64,000 nucleotides of DNA, taken from positions 10,247,194-10,311,193 of the forward strand of contig NC_135552.1 in assembly GCF_964340395.1 (NCBI RefSeq), given 5' to 3'. Positions 52,418-64,000 of the stretch are shown here, piece after piece (the first letter of the stretch is position 1; the number at the start of each line of letters is the position of its first letter). The DNA is from Glandiceps talaboti (taxonomy: Eukaryota > Hemichordata > Enteropneusta > Spengelidae). A program made the translations under genes and the position numbers. Below the pieces are notes generated by a model. It was given only the letters and a program-made list of their open reading frames with translations. It ran no database searches and was not told where the DNA came from.

Positions 52418-54016
52418 GTAAGTGTGGTGTAAATACAAGCAATTATGATATCCGTTAACTAGATTTTAAAGACCTAGTCATTATGATCATAGTCTGTAAA
52501 TTTAAGCAATCAATCACTTCACGGGGGATTCATGTACATACACATTATATTTATGCTGACGTGTGTTGTATAATTTCATCTCAAGTCGTGATCATTTCGA
52601 CAGTGCATGTAGACGACATATTGTTTTCCCAATATCCCATCCCATTTCTGGAGGTCCCTACCCTTCAAATCTGCCATTATAGTTCACACCCAAACTGGGT
52701 ATGTCGTCCGCTAGATTATAATACCAAACTTATCGGTCCAAGCTGAACAGACATGCATACATTGGCACAACTGTCTGTCCAGCCGGCCTGTGGGTGTGTG
52801 TACGACAACAATAGCGTGCAAATAATTAATTTTTGAACAAAAATGTCGTCCAGATAAAAGTGTGAATGAAAATAGTCATGGATTTTTAAATAGTTTTGTT
52901 GTGTTATATATTAAACAGTTGATATTTTTAGCATCGATAAACTATAGGCGTTGGAAGTCTATGGATGAACTTAAGACCATGACATGTTTTTTTTTGTACT
53001 AATCAGAAACCCACACATACTTGTCATCTTAACTGTATCGCTGCTAATATTGATAGATTGTATTTGTTTAACATATCGACGCTCGTGTTTTGTCATGCGC
53101 TGTTCAATTAACATACAGGATATTATTCTTGCATCTGTACCAACTATATAGTTTACTAGTTCAACTGTCTTTAATTTAATAACTCTAGATCTAAGGGTGA
53201 AATAAACAAAAACAGTATCAATAAATGAACTGGTGTGATTGAATGAAACCAGGGCATACTTTGCATAGACGTGTGACCAATCACGATTGACTTCATATTT
53301 AACTGCTAAAAGGTATATATGTGTGTGTGGGAGGGTCCCCGACTATTGGCGCTCCCATTTGTCGCGGTTCAAGTCATTCCCGCTGTTTGCAACGGTGTCA
53401 ATATTAATGAGAATCAATCTATGTAATCAATCGATCAAATCAATCGTAATTGTGATCAACTTATTAGTCATTAAATCGTCAAGTAGTTTTGTCGATATCA
53501 GAGTTTAAGGAGGGAACGGGAATAGGTGAAGACGACTTCGTTGCCTGGTAACCAATACACGTTACCTATAGATATTATCGCTTACCAGGTTGAACCTTGA
53601 CTAGTACCGGGTTTAGTATGGGTCGTGTAGTATTGACAGTTCGCTATCGAGTTTTATCGTGCTTTCTGTAGTTCCGCTTACTGACTGGTATGTTGTGAAA
53701 TCTATTAATATGTCGACATGCTAGCATACTGTCATATTTCATGTTGTAATCGCGAAAGCCAGATTGGAGATCTCAATGATTTATTATAGTATTTATCTTA
53801 GTACCCGTTTTATAAGAATATTTTGTGTGATAAACCACTGACAGCGCCTACACAACGCCCCCGCCCCCCTCGATGTCGTTATGATTATGAAGGGGAACTT
53901 AGATACAACCAGGATCTCAATTTACTGTTTATTTTGTGTTTAGCTTTAAGTGTGTTTTTTCAACGTGTTTCATTCTTTGCTATGTGCTTTCATAACTTTA
54001 CAGAGAAATCAAGATA

Positions 54017-55654
54017 ATGGCCACGATGCGAGCCTTGACCTTGGAGCAGAGGGCAGCTCGGTGGAGTGCAAACGAGCTCAAAATAGGTCTACCACTGGTC
54101 AGAGCAACATTGAAACACCTTGACTTTCTTGCTTTGGTGAAAGATCATCGGTACGTGCATGATGACACAATTATGACCGATGCAGTCAAACGATACGAAA
54201 CCCTGTGGCTCCCTCTACTAGCCTCACAGGGATTCATAGCTGAACCCATGGCCGCACCCATTGATATTGCCTGGATTTGGCACGTTCATATGCTTGCACC
54301 ACAAGAATATACCAAAGACTGTATTACGGTGACGAGTCGGATTCTAGACAATCGAATCATGTCTTTAAAGGAGAGAGCCGAGTCGTTGAAGAAAGCCCAG
54401 GAGTATTGGGAGGATATGTACGTCTATGATTATTTTGAGATTGACTTGAAGGAGAGACAAAGCAGGGGTGTCGATTCACCTTACCAAACACCTTACATTA
54501 CAAGAATTTATTACGACCTCAAATCTGCAGCACGCGACCAAAGAATTTTCAACTACCAAGTTAGCCTTTCTCACTACAGAAGCTCGAAGTTCCTGAAATC
54601 AGCACTGGCTAGGTACAAACGGTATCTTTACCTGCAGCAATGTCATCCCGAGGATACTTTAGTTCCTACCTATGACATCTCGCTGATGTGGCACACACAT
54701 ATGCTGCATCCCCATAAATACAGAGACGATACCACGGCTATATTCGGTCACCCACTGCCGCATGACGACCAAGTCATTCTGCGGAACATGACGGATCGGT
54801 GTCACGATGCCTTTGACTACACGGCTGATTTATGGGCGACTACGTTCGGAGAAGATTACCGTCGCCCTGGAACGGCACATCGTGGCGATCCTCCGATAAA
54901 CCTGATACCGCATAACATATCGTCTTTTAAAACAGACACCTACGATTTCTTGATCGAGAAACTGGTAGTCTCGTCACCACCGAAAACGGACGAATTTGTC
55001 ATGAGTATGAGGATCGTCGGCGGCGAAAAAGTTTTTCGTCGGAAAAGTACAAAATGTATGTGGGAAAGTAAATCACGAGACGGAATTGTGCGATTCACGT
55101 TTAATGAAAGTAAAAAACCCTGTCTACTGTTCAAGTTAAAAACAATAAAACTTCTCGGGTACAACACAGTTGGTACCACAACTGTGCCGATTAATGCATT
55201 CATGGACAAGTCGGCACACGGTCGAAGAATTGAACATTCCGTTGTATTGACAGACTCGAAGGGCCGTCACGGTGGAATTAGTATGTCGATCACACTAAGA
55301 ATTATTCCAGATATCGGCCTAGATCAGTTGAAAGTTAGAACAGGAAGTTATTCTCTGAGTGGAGACGACAGTATGTATGGTTTAGCGACAATCGGCGGTG
55401 ACGTTGCTGACAGACGCACTTCCCTACCTAGTGACTTCCTACACCGCGTCAAACTAGATACCACTACGAGTCCTCGGCCATCCACTCCAGTTGCGATGAC
55501 GTCGCTTCTACTCGAGGCGAGGCAACTGTCCGATGGTTCAAAATCTGCAGAACATTCGTGAGTATTGAAAAATCTATGTATGTATGTATGTATGTATGTA
55601 TGTATGTATGTATGTATGTATGTATGTATGTATGTATGTATGTATGTATGTGCA

Positions 55655-55711
<57 letters not shown>

Positions 55712-56188
55712 GCGTGCGTGCGTGCGTGCGTGCGTATGTGCGTGCGTGCTAATTAAATTATCTGTCCACAAAAATACCTGCCATTTTTAATGTTCATGTT
55801 GTTGTCTCCATCTTTATAGGTTAATGAACCAAAATTACCAAACTGTGTTCACAACCCGTGTGACAAATAACATAACTAGAGACTATACGAAGATTGAAGT
55901 TCTCGACCACAATGGATGTTTGGTGGCGCTATCCGAAACGATCGATTTACGTGCGTTGCCAAGTCGAATCCAAGTACGTAGTCTACACTGATATTTTCTA
56001 CCTATACTGACTACAAGATTAAGGTCTATTGTTGTCAAGGCTACAGTGATTTGGTATTGTGATACACCGGTTCTTAAAAACAACCATCATTTATTCTTTG
56101 CAAAGATAATGTTAAGGATACATTGACTCACTTTCATGCACTTTGCATTCACTTGAATCATAGAGGAAGATTTGAAAATTGTTCGAAT

Positions 56189-56258
<70 letters not shown>

Positions 56259-56266
56259 CCATCTTA

Positions 56267-56336
<70 letters not shown>

Positions 56337-56418
56337 ACATCACCACCACCACCACCACCACCACCACTGCCACCATCACCACCACCACTACCGCCACCAC
56401 CGTCGTCGCCATCATCAC

Positions 56419-56500
<82 letters not shown>

Positions 56501-56509
56501 TTATTCATC

Positions 56510-56555
<46 letters not shown>

Positions 56556-56563
56556 CCATCTTA

Positions 56564-56612
<49 letters not shown>

Positions 56613-57305
56613 CCATTGTCACCATCGTCGTCGTTGTTGTCGTCGTCATCATCCTCCTCTTCCTCATCCCCCTCCTCCTCTCCCTCCACCCCCTCAACAT
56701 CATCATCGACTAATGCTATCATCAGCAAAGCACAACGATTCAAGTTATATGTCGACTTCTGAAAACTTTAACTTTGTACCCCTATTACTATAATTGGTAA
56801 GTGAGCATCATTCTAGACACTGTTACAAGAGACTGTTTTCTTTTACCCAATTTAGGTACCAGATTTAGATCCAGAGACGTGCTGTACGTTACAACCCGAG
56901 GACAACGAACGTGCAATGATAATCAAAGAGCCGTTCTCAGACTGGGGCATCTGTATCGGAAAGTGGGTCCGTGAGGGAGTCGAACCCAGCCACCATGGCT
57001 ACAACCGGCCCAAACTTTCCTTCTTCGGCCTTTCTCAGAGGATGGAAAAGAAAGTTACGTTGATCGAAAGAAATGACTTTAACTTCAGGTTGACTAGTGT
57101 ACTAACATTGGATCTCAAGAAAGGGTGTATTCGCTTCAAAGGCAGCGATGCATCGGAGGTCCCCCAGGTTGTAGCATTGGCCTTCGCCATGGCTTTGTTG
57201 TTAGTGATTACAAGCCCATGTAAGTATCCAGACAAATGTCAGGAAAAGAGATCGTTGGTCCATAAAATGATGGCGTTGCCTATGGTTACAGCAACACTCT
57301 ACTAG
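54017..57305 (+). CDS. Glycine-rich domain-containing protein-like (GRDP, DUF1399 family)
   Basis: Coding exons 54017-55557, 55820-55973 and 56856-57305 join in phase to 714 aa. Two copies of the family hallmark are visible: DIAWIWHVHML at about 83-93 and DISLMWHTHML at about 220-230, each in an all-helical DUF1399-type block with conserved Tyr and Trp. Residues about 310-430 look like a C2-like beta domain. The C-terminal exon carries another conserved block (FSDWGICIGKWVREGVEP) and a short hydrophobic segment (VVALAFAMALLLVI, about 668-682) typical of GRDP proteins. The biochemical function is unknown; plant relatives are linked to development and stress. The glycine-rich tail that names the plant family is absent here. 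The ATG at 54017 follows an acceptor closely; a second ATG three codons on is equally possible. Introns hold (ATGT)n, (CTGT)n and (ATC)n tracts. Confidence 0.93.
55575..55750. repeat. Compound (ATGT)n-(CTGT)n-(GCGT)n microsatellite
   Basis: Three tetranucleotide arrays in series, starting about 17 bases after the donor of the first GRDP coding exon. Confidence 0.97.
56190..56800 (+). repeat. Microsatellite-bearing dispersed element, copy 2, with (ATC)n array
   Basis: About 450 bases of ATC, with ACC and GTC interruptions, followed by the conserved flank shared with 43262-43380 on the minus strand. It lies in the last intron of the GRDP-like gene. Long His, Ser, Ile and Met ORFs through it are artefacts. 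Confidence 0.85.
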
Positions 57306-57506
57306 GCGATGACGGGAAAGACATTTTAATCCAATATATCGTAGTAGACATTTAAATATTAAAGTGGATGCAAGGAAAGGAATACTAGTAACTATTGGTA
57401 CACAGTCTCACAGGCCAGAGTATATTTTTTCATCAATAATGATACCCCTTAGGTGATGCGTCATGGACAGTATCGTAAAAGAGGCATGTGGATTTACGAC
57501 GATACT

Positions 57507-57508
<2 letters not shown>

Positions 57509-57596
<88 letters not shown>
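57509..57596. repeat. (TA)n microsatellite
   Basis: About 44 TA units. No hammerhead core was found on either side. Confidence 0.97.
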
Positions 57597-57598
<2 letters not shown>

Positions 57599-57887
57599 CA
57601 ATTGCAACCTAACTTTTGTTGTAGATCCGATTAACATTTCGCATGAAAGTAGATAACTCAGTAATAAATATAGCCAGTTCAGTCCATTCATCATAGAAAA
57701 GTTTAGTTTATTTCAGGTGGAAAAAAATAAACTACTACTATATATTCAACAGTCCCTAAATACCAGGATTTTAAACACTAGGTGACCATGTACCAGTGGC
57801 GTTAACATTATAGAATAGAAGTACTTTTGAGTGGATGATGCTTCAAGATAATGGACTGTCTATGATTTTACTAAGTAAGCCTGGAAT

Positions 57888-57966
57888 CCAGGCGATTGAG
57901 ATTTTGAATTTTACTTTCCCCTCTCAGGGGAAAACAAAATTCAAAATCCACATCAATCGGATTCTA
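57888..57966. other. Long imperfect hairpin
   Basis: The arms GATTTTGAATTTT and AAAATTCAAAATC, plus inner TTTCCCC/GGGGAAA, close on the loop TCTCA with two internal mismatches. Outer arms CGATTGA and TCAATCG extend the stem past a small bulge. It could be a miRNA-type precursor or a tiny foldback element. Confidence 0.55.
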
Positions 57967-58835
57967 AGTAATGTTTTTTCTCAAAGATGTGTAAGTTTGC
58001 GTAACACAGTTTTACATAATAATCTCGCAATGAAGACAATCGTCGTTTTAAATGGTAACAAGAAAAATCAATTTAATTTCGCAGACTTTCATATATTTTT
58101 TTCTTCTTCAAAGCTAAGGGTTCTCAGTTCCAGAAAGGGGTCAACTCTGTACAGATTTAGGCTTCGCTTATATTTTAACGACTTGGTTTCTGTAAATGTG
58201 GTAGGTTTAATATTGAGTGTCATTTGAAGAGCGCATAGTCAAGCAAATTTAGGTCATGCAATGATCATATTAGTGGACAGTTCCAAAATATTTACATTGC
58301 AAGTGATAACGAATGCGATGAGCTAATTTGGATTCAAAACTGAGCATGCGCATATGCTAAAGACTGTCATGGCGGTGTTGCGGTAACCCTTAATCTAGAT
58401 AGAGATATGTGTGGTATTAAACCAAGACTATATTACTTCTTGTCACAAACAACCTGACAGAATTTTACAACGTCGATTTCATCAACGCAGTGATAACTCA
58501 TTCTACACAGTGATTGATACAATATTATGGTTTACCAGTTCCATGCAGGAAGGTATAGGATAGTACTATCACGCCGCCAATGTGTCACTATTTCTATAAG
58601 AAAGGATGAATGTGAATTTACAAAAAAATATGAAATTGTTTTTCCCCTTGTCAGTTGCAATTCATCACAGCAGCTGTTCTTAGTATTTAGTGTTTTAAAC
58701 TGAAAGTAGGCCTTCAGCCAGCAAATGTATGTAACATGGAAGAAAACAAACTTATGATACACGTACTAGTGAATATAGTCCAGCAGAACATGTATATCTA
58801 AGAATATGTTACATAAAAGAAGGTGTGCTTTTATG

Positions 58836-58894
58836 TAGTCTAGAGGAGTATCCGTACGGCTTCGAATACGAAGCAACGGATAACCTCTAAACTA
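58836..58894. other. Structured hairpin with small symmetric-type internal loops
   Basis: The stems TAGT/ACTA, TAGAGG/CCTCTA, TATCCGT/ACGGATA and GCTTCG/CGAAGC stack around the loop AATA, separated by small mismatches. That gives about 23 base pairs in 59 nucleotides. Confidence 0.6.
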
Positions 58895-58991
58895 TCTTTT
58901 ATGGCGTATATAAATAAATAAAACTTGTTTACACAAGTCTAGAGTATGAGTACCTCTGACTCAGTTCAGTATGTTTCAATTCAGTTTAGCC

Positions 58992-59067
58992 TAGGGATTC
59001 GTCGTTGACTTTCGGATCTGGTCTGGCGATCCGAGTCGTACTAAATTTGAAAGCCAACGACGAATCT
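58992..59067. repeat. Short inverted repeat, 20-bp arms
   Basis: GGGATTCGTCGTTGACTTTC on the left matches the reverse complement of GAAAGCCAACGACGAATCTC on the right with two differences. The spacer is about 35 bases. Confidence 0.7.
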
Positions 59068-60378
59068 CTGGGTCATTCTCAGTCTGATTCCAAGTTATTT
59101 TCCCATCTTCCTGGTTTCAATTTTGTTGTGACGTCACGTTGTTATTGGTGAAGCTTAATGACAATCTGAACACAATTACTAGTAATTGTAATCTATATGC
59201 ATTGTAATTTTAATGTTTTGAAATGTGATTTGAATGACAGATAAATCTAAAGGGAGACTTCGGGGATTACAGATGTGGGGGCAGAAAATGGGGAGGGATG
59301 TTCAGATTTTACAAATCGGTTCCCGAGGAGGGCCATATTGTAGAAATGGAATAAGGAGATGGTCATCTTTTTACTTTGAACCATTGTAGTATCTAACTTT
59401 GCATTATTTTGTGATTTTGGCATCCCAATACTAACACATCCCACCGATGCCACCATTGTATCAGTGGTGGTAGCGGCGGAAAACGACAAATTCCTTTAAT
59501 ATCATCAACATGGTGGAAGCGGTGTGGTCAAGCCTTACCAATGATTCTGAGACTTTAGTCCATTTTCTTCTCTGACACCCATGTATTTGAGATATTTGAA
59601 TGGGGGAGGGGTGGGATCATGCTTCTAAGAAAGGAAATTGAGAGAGGGTCACTTTTAGTAAATTGGAATAATGGGCGGGTCACCTTTTACGCAATAGAAC
59701 GGGCTTGGTCCCCCCCCCCCCACTTCTTGTGGAGACTTGCTAGACTTGTTAAAACTATATATACGGATTGCAACTACTGGCTACATTGGGTCTTCTGTGA
59801 CTTTACACTGCAATGTGAAGATAGGGTCTGGTCATCCACCCGGTAATGCAAATTGAAGTAAAAAAAAAACCGCAATGCACATACCACATTTCTTTCATAC
59901 AAACGACGGTTATTCTTACCCCGGTCATCATTGACCATTGTGGTATGGGTTTAAAACGAATGGTGTGTGTGTGGTGGGGGGGGGGGGGGGGGGTACGGGG
60001 GTGTAACTTGAAAGAACTACTCAACCACATTCGGAAAATCTCAATTGACCTACCAAATTCCACTTCAAAGTCCAACAATCATGACAATTTATGCCCAATT
60101 GACACAACAACCTCCAATTCAAAATTATGAGAAAATCTCACCATCACAAACCACCTGTTGATCTGCCCGGTAATGATCTCTGGCACAGCATGGTTGTGCG
60201 CCCTCTTTCGGCAAATGCAGAAAGTGTAACCTTTGACACCCGACCTAAAACTTCCCAGTCTACACAAACTATCAGGAAAGTATGCTAGCATAATTCTTCG
60301 ACGTGCGGGTACGGCATTATAAAGTAGAACGTGGAGGGTCACGATTTAGGTACATCTTTGTAACACTACCTTTGGAAA

Positions 60379-62912
60379 ATGTCTTCGTTTTCAGCGAATT
60401 GTTTGGTTGAGTTGACATTCGATGGACATCATCGCGTCGGTGATCATCGCGATTTTAACCCAAATCAGAGGACCAACCCCCTTGTCTTATCAAAGACCCC
60501 ACATCGAGCGAATACTACCAAAGTGGAGAAATTTAGCTGCAGTGGCGTAGTAATTGATCCCGTGCAGGGATTGGTATTGACTCATGGCTCGCTTTTCACT
60601 CGATTTTTTTCCAAACCGATGAATTTGCGGGTCCAGAGACACCTCGGTATGGACTTCGTGCCCCTATCTGGGAAGGAGTCCAAAGTCCACAAGGTTGACG
60701 CTTTGCTTAGCAAACGAACAAGTTCACCAGCTTCATCGACAGGTAACGAACGGGGAAACTTTCAGCTTTTCTCTGCCAGTCCAATAGTCATGTGGAACTG
60801 CCCCAATTTCAGTAAAGTACTAAACGCTCTCCTACCTAAATCTGATGGTTGGCGATTTGATGATGCGCACCTTGACGATTTGTCCGTTGCCATGGCAGCG
60901 GATGGGGAGGAGAATAACTATCTTAATTACGATGAGCAAGCTATTCAACCACATCAATCCAAGTCAGAGACTTCACTTCAATCTCAGATGATAATTACGT
61001 CATGGTTTGCTCTACTGCAAATCAAAAACTGGAACAGTGCTGACGTCAGGTTTGTATGTAAATTATCTTAGTGGTCTGGTGTTAAGTTATTGAAATGACA
61101 AGTCGATTTAAGATGATGGCTGGATAGTTAGGGAGGCTGGCAAGGAAATTGCAAGTTATAGTAGGGTTGAGCCTCATTGCTACAGTTTGTTTCTGAATGG
61201 CTAACATCTAAAGGCCAAGATTTGATCAACCCAACTGTATAATTGGGAATCTGGTAGGAGAGCTTCCTATGTGTATACATTAATCCTATGTGATCACAGA
61301 GGCTGCAGTGCCGGGACTTGAGTAAGTTACATTTGTATATAGAGCCATATCACTACATGAACAGTCCAATTTACCCACCTTTACCCAACCTTTACCCTAC
61401 CTGTGACCCACGTAACCACCATCTCTGTCCAGGGGTAGTACGAGACACAGTACCACTTTTGACTGATTATGGCCCCCAGGGGCGAGATCACCGGGGGTAA
61501 ATTAAGTCAAAGGTGGAACTTCGTCTCATACTCACCACATTTACACATTCTCTGCTCAAGATTTCCTCTGGTGGAAAGACATGGTCAAATATGACTTTTC
61601 GTACAGTGGCATTATACTGATATTGGTCCACAGTCAGAGGAATAATTATACCACATTATCTATGATCACAGCATCCACTGTGGAAGGCTGCACTTTATAA
61701 ATTGCACCATTAATGGCTGCACTAGCTGCAACTAGAAATTTTTTTAAAAACTGTGTTGCAATGTTACAATTATAGTGACTTATTCATAATATACACCCTG
61801 AACAGTATTAAGTCACCTGTGGGCAGATGTTGTATTTGTACATCTAATGAACACATAATATGGTACAATAAATCTAATCAAAATGATTTTTGGGTCCACA
61901 CCCAAAAAAACAGCACTATCACTGCGATCATGATTCCAACCTGTTGCTGTGCTACTTCTGGATATCATCAACCTCAAATTAATATGCACAGTGCCTAATT
62001 ATTGGTATTTTATCAGTTTTAAGTAAATGTATTATTGATTGTCAGCTTGAAAAAAGAATATCCTAGTTACAGCTAGTGCAGCCTTAATGGGTTTTTGGTG
62101 GTTTTTTTTTTGTTTTTGTTTTTAATGTTTTTTTTTATTTATTTTTTTATTTATTTATTTATTTATTTTTTTATTTTTTTATTATTTTTTTTTTTATTTT
62201 AATTTTAATTTTTAATTTTTTTAATTTTTTTTTTTGGGGGGGGGGTGTGTTAGGAATTGCTCCCATAAGTAAAACATCAAATACTGTATACAAACATAAC
62301 AAATTTTTTTTTATCATTCTGCTGATCAGGTTAATTATTACCTCATGACTTTTGATTTCCACTGTTTTTTATCTACCCATGTTCATTTATAACTGTTATT
62401 TGGGAATTTGCCATTTCTTCTGCAAACTAGGCTGCGAACTAACTATTTATATCTTGCATGCAAAAAAAATTGCCAGCCAGCTAGCCATCCACACCAGAGT
62501 GAAAAAAAATAACATTCATGGAAAAAGAGGTGGTGTATTTCATCACAAGGTAAGGCCAGCTGTAATACCAGAGTTTTCTAGGATTTTGTGTTCAGTAATC
62601 ATGTATCATTGTATGAGTCACAGTAATTTCATTTTTCTATTAATTTCGTTATGAAACTTGATATTTTTTCTCTTGCAGGATTGAACCATATGAAATGATA
62701 CCATGCTCTGAATTACAACAGGGGCAATCTCTAGTTACCGTAGCAACACCATTCGCCAGTGTATGTCCATTGGTATTTTTTAACAGTTTTAGTAAAGGTA
62801 TCGTGACGAACATAGCTAGGGAAAATAATTCTTTGATCATGACGGATGCAAGGTGTCTACCGGGTACAGAAGGTGGTGGAGTTTATACGATGGAGAATCC
62901 ATTACAACCAGG
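60379..62912 (+). CDS. TYSND1: Peroxisomal leader-peptide-processing protease (TYSND1-like), 5' part
   Basis: Two coding exons are visible, 60379-61049 and 62679-62912 (donor CAG/GTTTGT, acceptor TCTTGCAG, donor GG/GTAAGT); the gene runs past the right edge. In animals TYSND1 is a trypsin-like peroxisomal protease that removes PTS2 leader peptides and processes beta-oxidation enzymes. Recognition rests on CSGVVIDPVQGLVLTHGSLF near residue 54, QGQSLVTVATPFASVCP, and TDARCLPGTEGGGVY near the end of the visible part, in the same order as in vertebrate TYSND1. The catalytic C-terminal protease domain should lie downstream and is not in the window, so activity cannot be judged. The start at 60379 is the first ATG of the open frame; an upstream coding exon cannot be excluded. 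The 1.6 kb intron contains a partial SINE copy and a T-rich tract. Confidence 0.88.
61180..61320 (+). repeat. Diverged partial SINE copy
   Basis: Matches the body of the SINE at 51050-51390 in inverted orientation: GTTTGTTTCTGAATGGCTAA, CAACCCAACTGTATAATTGG, CTGGTAGGA, TTAATCCTATG. Head and tail are lost. It lies in the first TYSND1 intron. Confidence 0.65.
62100..62250. repeat. T-rich low-complexity tract ending in poly-G
   Basis: About 140 bases of T with sparse A and G, then a G run near 62236. Intronic in TYSND1. Confidence 0.9.
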
Positions 62913-62944
62913 GTAAGTAAGTGTCTGAAATACAGACAGTGTTC

Positions 62945-63225
62945 ACCAGAAGACTATGTAACATAATATGCAATCCAATTGATCATTTTGCAAGTTTAGG
63001 TTGTTGTGTTACTTGATAGATATATCAAAATTTTTACTGCTAAACACAGCATGATTGTTCTTGAGGGAAGTCTAAAAACTGAATGAACATACTAAAACAA
63101 CTCTCACAATCACAATCCTGCTGTGTTCAGTAATAAAAGTGCTCTTGTCTACTGTGAGTGAAATGACCTAAACTTACCAAAGGATCAGCATTGATCATAA
63201 ATGCATATGTTACGTACAGTCTTCT
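62945..63225. mobile_element. Foldback element, first of two adjacent
   Basis: The left half and the reverse complement of the right half align along most of their length: CAGAAGACT, GTAACATA, TTGATCA or ATGATCA, GTTTAGGT, and AAACACAGCATGATTGT versus GAACACAGCAGGATTGT. The symmetry centre is near 63085. It starts about 30 bases after the TYSND1 exon 2 donor. Confidence 0.65.
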
Positions 63226-63359
63226 GACAGACACTTCCTGTTTTAGCTGTAAGTACTGAGCCGAGGGTGTTCATATAACAATCGAAATATTTTGTAGTCA
63301 TGGGCACAAAGTCAAGTTTATATATACAACTACTGACATCAGACTGTGGATGAACAGAA

Positions 63360-63673
63360 CCTGTTACAAACAGGGAAAGTAAAGAAATAAATTGGATTAA
63401 TAACATTTGGCACAGCATGTTGGAAGTACAGAGACTTGTATTATTGCATTCCATCATTTGATAAGAACAGCTGTATGGCCTCTTTACATAATAGTTCACA
63501 TCCACAAACAAATTTCCAGTTCCCCTGGCATTTCATGTACACATAAAGAGGCCATAAAACTGTTCATATCAAACCATGGTGTGTAAATACAAGTCTCTGC
63601 TGTTCCAACCTGCTGTGCCAAGTGTTATTAATCCAATTCATTTGTTTACTTTCATTGTTTATACGATAACAGG
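63360..63673. mobile_element. Foldback element, second of two adjacent
   Basis: The arms (63360 to about 63505 and about 63525-63673) are inverted copies: TTGGATTAATAACATTTGGC versus TTGGATTAATAACACTTGGC, GAGACTTGTATT, TATGGCCTCTTTA. The arm sequence is also related to the element at 10420-11100, so both belong to one family. Confidence 0.75.
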
Positions 63674-64000
63674 TTCCTGTCTATGGCCAATTCGGCAGTT
63701 GTGAAAATCACATCCAAACTTGATTCTAAATACTAGTACTCCATGCCAAAAACTTGAACATTGTCCTCTATTTGTCTCTAAACAAATAAATACACATCAT
63801 CATAAACCACAACCTCTTTTATGTCATGGCACCGTCCAAAACGCACCAAGTCAAGTTTGATTTTTCAATGTGTCACACAAGAAAAATAAGCTCTGGTTTG
63901 CAAGAATGTAAATGCAAAGCGAACTATTAAAATATTTTGTGTTAAAAATTCAAAAAAGCAAGCTAAGAGAGAGAAAAAGAGTCACAATTGATGATCAACA

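Larger units (their letters stand above)
57310..60378. other. Intergenic stretch between the GRDP-like and TYSND1-like genes
   Basis: No supported gene. It holds the (TA)n tract, two long imperfect hairpins (57888-57966 and 58836-58894) and a short palindrome (58992-59067), listed separately. Confidence 0.55.

Noticed and set aside
56158-56793. Long poly-His, poly-Ser, poly-Ile and poly-Met ORFs
   Set aside because: Frames of an intronic (ATC)n array, not coding.
57835-58227. 130-codon ORF
   Set aside because: Part of it is the long hairpin at 57888-57966, and composition is AT-driven; no family resemblance.

Overview
This is eukaryotic, almost certainly invertebrate metazoan, nuclear DNA. 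It is AT-rich, its genes are split by GT-AG introns, and it carries many microsatellites, small inverted-repeat elements and tRNA-derived SINE-like copies. I cannot name the species. The gene set (SF3A2, a TYSND1-type peroxisomal protease, a GRDP/DUF1399 protein, an F-box/LRR protein) and the compact introns suit an invertebrate deuterostome or a spiralian, but this is inference. Layout: (1) 1-18 kb has no supported gene. It holds (TA)n, (GACA)n, (ACAA)n and (CA)n tracts, a tRNA-like SINE head, dispersed repeats, a large foldback element, and two sequences with the conserved core of a type I hammerhead ribozyme, each near or against a (TA)n tract. (2) 18.2-31.4 kb, minus strand: a 13-coding-exon F-box/leucine-rich-repeat gene (predicted 1834 aa) whose phases I joined exon by exon. 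Its N-terminal two thirds is one 4.1 kb exon encoding a low-complexity, charged region with a CX2C-CX2C zinc ribbon. (3) 33.4-39.5 kb: a probable bidirectional promoter, then SF3A2 on the plus strand (7 coding exons, 373 aa), followed about 700 bp past the stop codon by a 38-bp minisatellite of roughly 29 copies. (4) 43.8-46.2 kb, minus strand: an intronless-looking 813-aa ORF of unknown function with repeated basic RSLD-type motifs. (5) 52.3-57.3 kb, plus strand: a GRDP-like gene (3 coding exons, 714 aa) with a probable non-coding first exon. (6) 60.4 kb to beyond the right edge, plus strand: the 5' part of a TYSND1-like gene.

The genes look like unrelated housekeeping or regulatory loci, not a pathway: ubiquitin-ligase substrate adaptor, U2 snRNP splicing factor, peroxisomal processing protease. 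The only structural coupling I see is the head-to-head F-box/SF3A2 pair.

The less ordinary content lies between and inside the genes: the hammerhead-like pair, several long foldback palindromes, a small MITE whose CTCF-core-like terminal repeat seems to supply the stop codon of the F-box gene, microsatellite-bearing dispersed elements, and two miRNA-precursor-like hairpins near 58 kb. All calls come from reading the sequence; none was tested by alignment, folding software or expression data.
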